Source of the DNA: Ktedonobacter sp. | Lineage (GTDB): Bacteria; Chloroflexota; Ktedonobacteria; Ktedonobacterales; Ktedonobacteraceae | Assembly: GCA_003450555.1 (NCBI GenBank) | Contig: DMFQ01000481.1 | Coordinates: 1 to 13,205, forward strand | Direction: 5' to 3' | DNA length: 13,205 bases | Position numbers and translations under genes: made by a program | In this document: positions 6,959-13,205 of the stretch, one piece after another | How the letters are laid out: every line of letters begins with the position of its first letter | How positions within the stretch are numbered: the first letter of the stretch is position 1 | Notes under the pieces: model-generated | The model's database searches: none | What the model was told of the DNA's origin: nothing | The model's input: only the letters and a program-made list of their open reading frames with translations

Positions 6959-8698
6959 ATGCCTGTATCACTCAATAGTGTTCTGCAGGTGCTGATCTTT
7001 CTGGTCCTGGTGCTGTTAATTACCAAGCCGATGGGCCTGTACCTGACCAGGGTCTTTGGGGGGAACCATACCTGGCTCTCGCCAGTGTTCGTCCCCATCG
7101 AACGGCTGTTTTATCGCCTCAGCGGTATCAACCCCGAGGAAGAGCAAAAGTGGACGGGCTACGTCATCGCCATGCTGGTCTTCAGTGTAGCTGGCATGCT
7201 GCTTTTATATGTCATCGAGCGCACTCAGCAGTGGCACGGTCCGCTCTTCAACCCACAGAACTTCGGCCCAGTCGAGGAACGTCTGGCCTTTAACACTGCC
7301 GCCAGTTTCACCACCAACACCAACTGGCAGAACTACACCGGTGAGCAGACCATGAGCTACCTGACCCAGATGATGGGACTGGTCTTTCACCAGTTCGTCT
7401 CCGCCGCTACGGGCATCGTGCTGGCGGTGGCGCTGACGCGAGGGCTGGCACGCCGCAGCGCTCAGACACTCGGTAACTTCTGGGTGGACCTGACCCGCGC
7501 TATTCTCTACATCTTGTTACCCATCTCTATCATGGGCGCGCTCGTCTACGTCTCGCAAGGGATGATTCAAAATTTCAACCCGTATACGGTGGTACACACC
7601 CTAGATGGGCAGACGCAGCTGATCGCGCAGGGGCCGGTCGCCTCAATGGAGATTATCAAAAATCTGGGCACGAACGGCGGTGGCTTCTTCAACGCCAACT
7701 CGGCTCATCCCTTTGAGAACCCCAACGCTTTCACCAACTTGATAATCATGCTCACCATCCTCACCATTCCGGCAGGCCTGTTCTACATGTTTGGCAAGAT
7801 GGTGGGCAATACCCGTCAGGGCTGGGTACTGTGGGCCGCTTCCGCCGTCCTCTTAATCATCGGACTGGCGGTGATCATCCCCGCCGAGCAGAGCGGTAAT
7901 CCTCTGTTGGCCAAAGTCGGAGCGAACCAGCACTTGAGCGACACACAGGCAGGAGGCAACATGGAGGGTAAGGAGGTGCGCTTCGGCATCACAGACTCTG
8001 GCCTCTTCGCTACAATCACGACGGACACTTCCTGCGGCTGCGTCAACAGCTTCCATGACAGTTACACGCCGCTGGGCGGGTTGGTTCCGCTCACCAACAT
8101 CGCGCTCGGTGAGATCGTCTTCGGGGGGACTGGTTCCGGGCTTTACGGTATGTTGATGTTCGCTATCATCGCTGTCTTTATCGCTGGCCTGATGGTGGGG
8201 CGCACGCCAGAGTACCTGGGCAAGAAGATTGAGCGCAAGGAAATCATGATGGCGGCTCTCGCACTGCTGATCCTACCCGCCTCAATCCTCGGCTTTTCCG
8301 CGGTGGCCAGTGTGGTACCGTTTGGAGTCAGCCAGCTCACCAACGCGGGACCGCATGGGCTCTCGGAGATTCTGTACGCCTACACCTCGGCCAACGGAAA
8401 CAACGGCTCCGCCTTCGCCGGGCTGAGTGGCAACACGCCCTTTTACAACTGGACGCTGGGTTTCGCCATGCTGATCGGACGTTTCGCCTTCCTCATCCCC
8501 ATCCTGGCCTTCGGTGGCTCGCTGGTCAAGAAGCGGGTCGTGCCAGCTGGCCTGGGCACCTTCCCCACCACGGGACCGCTGTTTGTGGGCCTGCTGATCG
8601 GCGTGATCTTGATCGTGGGCGCACTGACCTACTTTCCTGCGTACGCCCTGGGACCGATTGTTGAGCACTTGTTGATGCAGGCAGGGAGGACCTTCTAA
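6959..8698 (+). CDS. kdpA: KdpA, potassium-binding channel-like subunit of the K+-transporting ATPase
   Basis: The integral-membrane subunit that selects and binds K+ for the P-type ATPase KdpFABC. At 579 residues it has the normal length (557 in E. coli). It contains four channel-like repeats with all four selectivity-filter loops recognisable: [12 protein letters not shown] (113-124), [11 protein letters not shown] (236-246), TDTSCGCVN (355-363) and [13 protein letters not shown] (476-488). The conserved [27 protein letters not shown] and [12 protein letters not shown] stretches are also present. The third loop reads SCGC where E. coli has SCGA. A GAGGA site (6947-6951) lies 7 bases before the ATG. 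kdpB starts one base after its stop. Confidence 0.97.
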   Translation: MPVSLNSVLQVLIFLVLVLLITKPMGLYLTRVFGGNHTWLSPVFVPIERLFYRLSGINPEEEQKWTGYVIAMLVFSVAGMLLLYVIERTQQWHGPLFNPQNFGPVEERLAFNTAASFTTNTNWQNYTGEQTMSYLTQMMGLVFHQFVSAATGIVLAVALTRGLARRSAQTLGNFWVDLTRAILYILLPISIMGALVYVSQGMIQNFNPYTVVHTLDGQTQLIAQGPVASMEIIKNLGTNGGGFFNANSAHPFENPNAFTNLIIMLTILTIPAGLFYMFGKMVGNTRQGWVLWAASAVLLIIGLAVIIPAEQSGNPLLAKVGANQHLSDTQAGGNMEGKEVRFGITDSGLFATITTDTSCGCVNSFHDSYTPLGGLVPLTNIALGEIVFGGTGSGLYGMLMFAIIAVFIAGLMVGRTPEYLGKKIERKEIMMAALALLILPASILGFSAVASVVPFGVSQLTNAGPHGLSEILYAYTSANGNNGSAFAGLSGNTPFYNWTLGFAMLIGRFAFLIPILAFGGSLVKKRVVPAGLGTFPTTGPLFVGLLIGVILIVGALTYFPAYALGPIVEHLLMQAGRTF

Positions 8699-8699
8699 C

Positions 8700-10853
8700 A
8701 TGCAAACCGAGACGAAGTCTGATGCTTTAGAAGTCAAGCAATGGAAAACGCGCCGCAAAGGGGACCTCTCCATCTTCGACCCTACTATTATTCGCCGAGC
8801 GATCCCGGACTCCTTCAAGAAGCTGGACCCGCGCGTGCAGATCAAGAACCCGGTGATGTTCGTGGTCGAGATTGGCAGTGTGATTACCACCATCGAGTTC
8901 GTTCGGCTGCTGTTTGCAACACCTAACGCAGCCTTCACGCGTGACCAGCTTACAGGCGAGACGATCTTCGTATTGGCAGTGGCCATCTGGTTGTGGTTCA
9001 CTATTGTCTTCGCCAACTTCGCCGAGGCGATGGCAGAGGGACGCGGCAAGGCGCAGGCTGATACGCTGCGCAAGGCCCGCTCCACCACGATGGCAAGACG
9101 CCTGACAAGCCGCGACCGTTCCGGGACCGTACAAGAAGTAGCGGCACCGGAACTGCGCAAGGGCGATCTGGTACTGGTGGAGGCTGGGGACGTAATTCCT
9201 GGTGACGGGGATGTGATGGAGGGAGTGGCCTCGGTAGACGAGTCGGCCATCACTGGAGAGTCCGCGCCCGTCATTCGCGAGAGCGGCGGTGACCGCAGTG
9301 CAGTCACTGGTGGCACGCGCGTGCTTTCGGACTGGATCGTAGTGCAGATCAGCGCTAACCCCGGCGAGACCTTCCTAGATCGTATGATAGCCCTGGTCGA
9401 GGGAGCAAAACGGCAGAAGACGCCCAATGAGATTGCCCTGAACATCCTGATCGCCAGCCTGACAATCATCTTTGTGCTGGTAGTGGCCTCCCTCGAACCG
9501 TTTGCCATCTACTCGCATGGACCGGTCACAGTCACGACCCTGATTGCGCTACTGGTTTGCCTGATTCCGACGACGATTGGCGGATTGCTCTCATCCATTG
9601 GCATCGCGGGGATGGACCGCATGGTGCAGCGTAACGTGCTGGCAATGAGTGGGCGAGCGGTCGAGGCGGCCGGGGACGTCGATGTGCTGCTGCTGGACAA
9701 GACGGGCACGATCACGCTTGGCAATCGCCAGGCGACGCGCTTTGTGTCGCTACGCGGCGTAGGCGAACGAGAAGTCGCCCAGGCGGCTATGCTCTCCAGC
9801 CTCGCTGACGAGACTCCGGAGGGGCGCTCGATTGTAGCATTGGCGAAGGAGCGCTACGGCTTCGCGGATGAAGTGGATCCATCGACGACCTTCATCCCCT
9901 TCTCGGCCACGACACGCATGAGCGGAGTGGACCTGAATGGCAGTACGATCCGAAAAGGAGCCGGGGATTCGATCGCAACCTATGTTGCGGAGCATGGTGG
10001 AGCGAACAGTGACGAACTGAATGGCATTGTGAATAGTATCGCCAGCGCAGGAAGCACGCCGCTGGTGGTCGCAGAGACAGAGGCACACTCCAATGGCATA
10101 GGAGAGAAGGCACGGGTATTGGGGGTGATCGAGCTAAAGGACATCGTCAAGGGAGGCATGCGCGCGCGCTTTGACGAGATGCGGAGCATGGGCATTCGCA
10201 CGATCATGATCACCGGCGATAACCCGCTCACGGCCGCAGCCATTGCCAAGGAAGCTGGAGTGGATGACTTCCTGGCGCAGGCGACGCCGGAGACCAAGAT
10301 GAAGCTGATTAAAGAGCAGCAGACCGGCGGGCGCATGGTAGCGATGACTGGTGATGGCACCAACGATGCACCCGCCCTCGCCCAGGCGGATGTCGGCGTC
10401 GCGATGAACACGGGCACGCAGGCGGCCAAAGAGGCAGCGAACATGGTCGACCTCGACTCCAACCCGACCAAGTTGATCGAAGTTGTGGAAGTGGGCAAGC
10501 AGCTTCTGATCACGCGCGGGGCGCTGACGACCTTTAGCATCGCCAATGACGTCGCCAAATACTTCGCGATCATCCCTGCAGCCTTCGCAGTGACGTACCC
10601 ACAGCTCAATGCCCTTAATGTCATGCAATTGGCAACGCCGCACAGCGCTGTCTTATCCGCTGTGATTTTCAACGCGCTGATCATCATCGCGCTGATTCCA
10701 CTGGCGCTGCGAGGAGTCAAGTATCGTCCAATTGGAGCGGGGCCCTTGCTGCGCCGGAACCTGCTGATTTACGGCATTGGTGGCATTATCATCCCGTTCT
10801 TCGGCATTAAAGCTATCGACCTGGTACTACAGATACTGCATTTGACGTTGTGA
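8700..10853 (+). CDS. kdpB: KdpB, catalytic P-type ATPase subunit
   Basis: ATP-hydrolysing subunit (EC 7.2.2.6) that drives K+ import through KdpA. At 717 residues it is slightly longer than E. coli KdpB (682), mainly from a longer N-terminus. Motifs in order: actuator loop TGES (185-188), transmembrane CLIPTTIGG (287-295), phosphorylation site D333 in DKTGT, nucleotide-binding FSATTRMSG (401-409) and KGAGDS (419-424), the TGDNPLTA hinge (505-512), and [10 protein letters not shown] (551-560). The transmembrane dipole pair seen as D583/K586 in E. coli corresponds to D617/K620 (ANDVAKYF). S188 matches the E. coli TGES serine that is phosphorylated to switch the pump off at high K+. The start is supported by GGGAGGA (8684-8690), 9 bases upstream. 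A 93-bp gap separates it from kdpC, the loosest junction in the pump operon. Confidence 0.97.
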   Translation: MQTETKSDALEVKQWKTRRKGDLSIFDPTIIRRAIPDSFKKLDPRVQIKNPVMFVVEIGSVITTIEFVRLLFATPNAAFTRDQLTGETIFVLAVAIWLWFTIVFANFAEAMAEGRGKAQADTLRKARSTTMARRLTSRDRSGTVQEVAAPELRKGDLVLVEAGDVIPGDGDVMEGVASVDESAITGESAPVIRESGGDRSAVTGGTRVLSDWIVVQISANPGETFLDRMIALVEGAKRQKTPNEIALNILIASLTIIFVLVVASLEPFAIYSHGPVTVTTLIALLVCLIPTTIGGLLSSIGIAGMDRMVQRNVLAMSGRAVEAAGDVDVLLLDKTGTITLGNRQATRFVSLRGVGEREVAQAAMLSSLADETPEGRSIVALAKERYGFADEVDPSTTFIPFSATTRMSGVDLNGSTIRKGAGDSIATYVAEHGGANSDELNGIVNSIASAGSTPLVVAETEAHSNGIGEKARVLGVIELKDIVKGGMRARFDEMRSMGIRTIMITGDNPLTAAAIAKEAGVDDFLAQATPETKMKLIKEQQTGGRMVAMTGDGTNDAPALAQADVGVAMNTGTQAAKEAANMVDLDSNPTKLIEVVEVGKQLLITRGALTTFSIANDVAKYFAIIPAAFAVTYPQLNALNVMQLATPHSAVLSAVIFNALIIIALIPLALRGVKYRPIGAGPLLRRNLLIYGIGGIIIPFFGIKAIDLVLQILHLTL

Positions 10854-10946
10854 GGAAGGAAAAGAAACCGGGGGTAGGCGTCACCAGGAGGCGCGATGCT
10901 CAAGTGATGGCACCTCCCACCCAGTGATGAAAAAAGGAAACAAGTA

Positions 10947-11552
10947 ATGAACACGTTTATGAACAAGTACATTCGTCCCGCAATCGTGCTGACCGTGCTC
11001 TTGACAGTTCTCACTGGCCTGATCTATCCTGGCATTGTCACAGCACTGGCCCAACTCATCTTCCCGTACCAGGCTAACGGCAGTTTGCATACCGTCAATG
11101 GAAAAGTGATTGGTTCCGACCTGATTGGCCAGTATTGGACCTCGCCGCGCTACTTCCACGGCCGACCTTCGGCGACTTTGAGTGCGGCGACGGGGTCTCC
11201 TGCGCCATACTCAGCGGACAACTCAAGCGCATCGAATCTGGGGCCGACCAGTGCAGCCCTAATCCAGACCGTGCAGCAGCGAATTACCCAACTAAGGAAG
11301 GAGAATCCCAACGCGCCTACTGGTCCGGTACCGGTAGACCTGGTCACTGCCTCTGGTTCCGGGCTGGACCCGGATATCTCGGTTGCTGCGGCCCTCTACC
11401 AGGTGCCTCGCATTGCCAGCGAACGTGGACTCAGCAAGGATGCAGTTAGACAACTCATCATGAACCATGTCCAGGGACGCTTCCTGGGGATCTTTGGCGA
11501 GCCCTATGTGAATGTGCTTGATTTGAACCTGTCACTTGATACCCTGAAGTAG
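10947..11552 (+). CDS. kdpC: KdpC, periplasm-facing accessory subunit of the K+-transporting ATPase
   Basis: Stabilising subunit of KdpFABC, anchored by one N-terminal helix (about residues 9-38) with the rest on the outer face of the membrane. Family landmarks are present: NGKVIGSDLIGQ (51-62), YFHGRPSA (69-76), ASGSGLDPDIS (135-145), YQVPRIA (151-157) and LGIFGEPYVNVLDLNL (180-195). Length 201 residues (190 in E. coli). The usual SGLDPHIS reads SGLDPDIS, a His-to-Asp change. An AAAAAAGGAA stretch about 8 bases before the ATG serves as ribosome binding site. The gap before it (10854-10946) could fold weakly (GGAGG 10887-10891 with CCTCC 10913-10917). Confidence 0.96.
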   Translation: MNTFMNKYIRPAIVLTVLLTVLTGLIYPGIVTALAQLIFPYQANGSLHTVNGKVIGSDLIGQYWTSPRYFHGRPSATLSAATGSPAPYSADNSSASNLGPTSAALIQTVQQRITQLRKENPNAPTGPVPVDLVTASGSGLDPDISVAAALYQVPRIASERGLSKDAVRQLIMNHVQGRFLGIFGEPYVNVLDLNLSLDTLK

Positions 11553-11563
11553 GTAGGGATGTG

Positions 11564-12844
11564 ATGACGCAACAACCGCCAGAGAAGTCTCAGCGTGAAG
11601 AGGGGCGAGCCGATCCAGAAGAGCTACTCAAGCGCTACAATTTACGGGATAGCGACCTGGAACCTGCTGTATCTTCTCCGTCGCCTTCTGTAGGCCAGGA
11701 TGGCCACGCGCGCAGGCATGGGCGGCTGCGTGTCTATCTTGGCGCTGTGGCCGGTTCTGGGAAGACGTATACTATGTTGAACGAGGGACACAGACGCGAG
11801 AGCCGTGGCACCGACGTGGTGATAGGCTACGTAGAGACGCACAAACGCCCCCAAACAGCGGCACAAATAGGAGATTTAGAGATCACCCCACGCAAGAAAG
11901 TAACCTATCGCGGCGTGACCTTGGAGGAGATGGATACCGAGGCGATCATCGCACGTCACCCTAAAGTCGTGCTGGTAGACGAACTGGCGCATACCAATGC
12001 GCCAGGCTCAAAGCACGTTAAACGCTATCAAGATGTGCAAGAGATGCTGGATGCTGGCATCGACGTGGTAACCACGCTCAATATCCAACACCTGGAGAGC
12101 TTGAACGACCTGGTGGCAAGTATCACCGGAGTACGCGTACGTGAAACGCTACCCGACCGGATTCTCGATCAAGCCGACGAGGTAGAACTGATCGATATCT
12201 CTCCACACGCGCTGCGCCAGCGCATGAAACATGGCAATATCTATCCTCCTGAGCGCATCGAAGCAGCCCTGAACAATTTCTTTCGAGAGGGAAATTTGAC
12301 GGCGCTGCGGGAACTGGCGCTGCGGCGCACGGCGGAGAAAACAGAAGCGCAGCTGGAGCAGTACATGACGGATCATGGCATCAGCCAGTTGTGGCCAGCC
12401 AGTGAACGCGTGCTGGTGGGCTTCGATCACCGACCTCACACGCGGCAAGTCCTGCGTGACGCATGGCGACTGGCCCACGGTCTCCATGCTGATCTGATTG
12501 CGATTTACATTCAGCCCGAGGGCTATATCGCCTTCATGAGCAAGCTCATCGGATTCCTCAAGTATGGACGAGATGCACAGAAGCTGGGGGAAGCGGCGAA
12601 GCGGCAAGTGGACGAGCACGCGGTCTTCGCGGAGGATCTGGGTGCCGAGGTGATTCGCACCAGCAGTTCTGATATTGCGCGAAGGCTGGTGGAAGTGGCG
12701 CGCGAGCATCAGATCACGCATATTGTGTTGGGTCAACCAGCGCGACGTCGATGGGAAGAGGTGCTCCGTGGTTCAACCATTAATCGCTTGCTGCGCCTGA
12801 GTACAGACATCGACATTTATCTCGTGCCGCGAAACAGAGACTAG
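11564..12844 (+). CDS. kdpD: KdpD N-terminal half as a separate soluble protein (KdpD_N plus UspA domain)
   Basis: A 426-residue cytosolic protein equal to the input part of KdpD, with no membrane helix or kinase domain. The KdpD_N domain (about residues 54-265) has a Walker A motif GAVAGSGKT (60-68), a Walker B-like VVLVDELAHTNAPGS (135-149) and the family stretch TLNIQHLESLND. A UspA-like domain follows (about 280-424). The linker between DPEELLKRY and the Walker domain is longer than in E. coli. The matching transmembrane and kinase half is a separate gene at 3149-4849, so the two halves probably act together. Standalone KdpD-N proteins are known in cyanobacteria and Deinococcus. The SxS-X20-FTAxY c-di-AMP motif of Staphylococcus aureus KdpD is not present: the aligned positions read DHR (288-290) and LIAIY (311-315). 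ATG 11564 was chosen over GTG 11561 because AGGG (11555-11558) is 5 bases away. It lies 11 bases after kdpC. Confidence 0.93.
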   Translation: MTQQPPEKSQREEGRADPEELLKRYNLRDSDLEPAVSSPSPSVGQDGHARRHGRLRVYLGAVAGSGKTYTMLNEGHRRESRGTDVVIGYVETHKRPQTAAQIGDLEITPRKKVTYRGVTLEEMDTEAIIARHPKVVLVDELAHTNAPGSKHVKRYQDVQEMLDAGIDVVTTLNIQHLESLNDLVASITGVRVRETLPDRILDQADEVELIDISPHALRQRMKHGNIYPPERIEAALNNFFREGNLTALRELALRRTAEKTEAQLEQYMTDHGISQLWPASERVLVGFDHRPHTRQVLRDAWRLAHGLHADLIAIYIQPEGYIAFMSKLIGFLKYGRDAQKLGEAAKRQVDEHAVFAEDLGAEVIRTSSSDIARRLVEVAREHQITHIVLGQPARRRWEEVLRGSTINRLLRLSTDIDIYLVPRNRD

Positions 12845-12939
12845 TAGGAAAGCAGATAAACCCTGGACTTCCTTCATCTTTCTCAAGCGAGACTGCCTCC
12901 CATTTCATTTCCCTGTTCCTGAAAGAAGCTATGTTGTCA

Positions 12940-12960
12940 CCTCATCCGTGTTACATGAGG
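12940..12960 (+). promoter_or_regulatory. Short hairpin overlapping the ribosome binding region of the downstream permease gene
   Basis: CCTCAT (12940-12945) and ATGAGG (12955-12960) are perfect 6-bp arms with a 9-base loop. The right arm runs into the GGAGAAGGGG ribosome binding region of the gene starting at 12973, so it could mask that site or act as an operator. It is short enough to be chance. Confidence 0.3.
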
Positions 12961-12972
12961 AGAAGGGGAAAC

Positions 12973-13205
12973 ATGTTCTCCAATCCTCCAATGCTTGAGA
13001 GACAACACCAGGAGCAACCACGAAGGAAGGCGGGTGTAAGCATGCAGCACGATTCTACAGCGCAGGCGACAGAAGGCACAAAAGGCACAGCCAGCCCTGC
13101 ACAAGGCAGTAAACATGAGGAGGGCAAGCAGCAGCAACTTGGCCCTTTCCTCTGTTGGGCCGTCGTCTTCGCTGATATTGGCACCTCCATTTACTATGTT
13201 CCCGG
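12973..13205 (+). CDS. APC-superfamily permease, N-terminal part only (runs off the window)
   Basis: Only the first 77 codons are present. A polar, Gln-rich cytosolic N-terminus (about 55 residues) leads into the start of a first transmembrane helix, LGPFLCWAVVFADIGTSIYY, ending VPG at the window edge. The FADIGTSIYYVPG pattern is that of the unwound first helix in APC-superfamily permeases (amino acid or K+ carriers). ATG 12973 is favoured by AAGGGG (12963-12968) 4 bases away and AGGAG (12958-12962) 10 bases away. The in-frame ATG 13042 is the alternative, with AAGGAAGG 11 bases upstream. It follows kdpD-N after 128 bases with no clear terminator, so it may share the operon. The substrate cannot be told from this fragment. 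Confidence 0.75.
   Translation, partial: MFSNPPMLERQHQEQPRRKAGVSMQHDSTAQATEGTKGTASPAQGSKHEEGKQQQLGPFLCWAVVFADIGTSIYYVP

Noticed and set aside
8282..9508. 408-codon open frame on the minus strand across the kdpA-kdpB junction
   Set aside because: It lies entirely antisense to two clearly functional genes, its translation is Ser/Arg/Thr-rich without domain features, and long antisense frames are expected in GC-rich genes.

Overview
The window is a potassium-uptake island of about 13 kb with almost every gene on the + strand. Gene content, moderately high GC, strong Shine-Dalgarno sites and the protein styles (an APC/KimA-type transporter with a UspA-like tail, and a KdpD sensor split into two proteins) suggest a soil-type Chloroflexota, most like Ktedonobacteria. 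That assignment is an inference from remembered relatives, not a search result.

Layout. Positions 1-174 hold what looks like the decayed 3' end of an Nramp-type divalent-metal transporter gene. A short gap with nested palindromes (262-334) leads into a KimA/KUP-like K+ transporter (353-2872) whose C-terminal cytosolic domain is duplicated. After a 276-bp gap comes a tightly packed Kdp block: a membrane histidine kinase equal to the C-terminal half of KdpD (3149-4849), KdpE (4846-5580), a UspA-fold protein (5691-6245), a receiver-only response regulator (6260-6712), a 27-residue membrane microprotein (6705-6788), kdpF (6801-6896), kdpA (6959-8698), kdpB (8700-10853), kdpC (10947-11552) and a separate protein equal to the N-terminal half of KdpD (11564-12844). 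The window ends inside another APC-superfamily permease gene (12973-13205+).

How it works together. KdpFABC is the ATP-driven high-affinity K+ pump. The split KdpD plus KdpE should control its transcription. The KimA-like protein would be a second, ion-gradient-driven K+ importer. Four UspA-like domains are encoded here (two in the KimA-like protein, one standalone, one in KdpD-N). In Firmicutes, UspA-like or related cytosolic domains of KimA and KdpD are c-di-AMP targets, so nucleotide control of the whole island is plausible but unproven.

The most notable points are the two halves of KdpD encoded on either side of the pump genes, the tandem tail duplication in the KimA-like transporter, the microprotein overlapping the orphan receiver gene just before kdpF, the orphan UspA and receiver genes inside the operon, and the palindromes around the KimA-like gene start. 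No CRISPR array, complete RNA gene or insertion sequence was seen.
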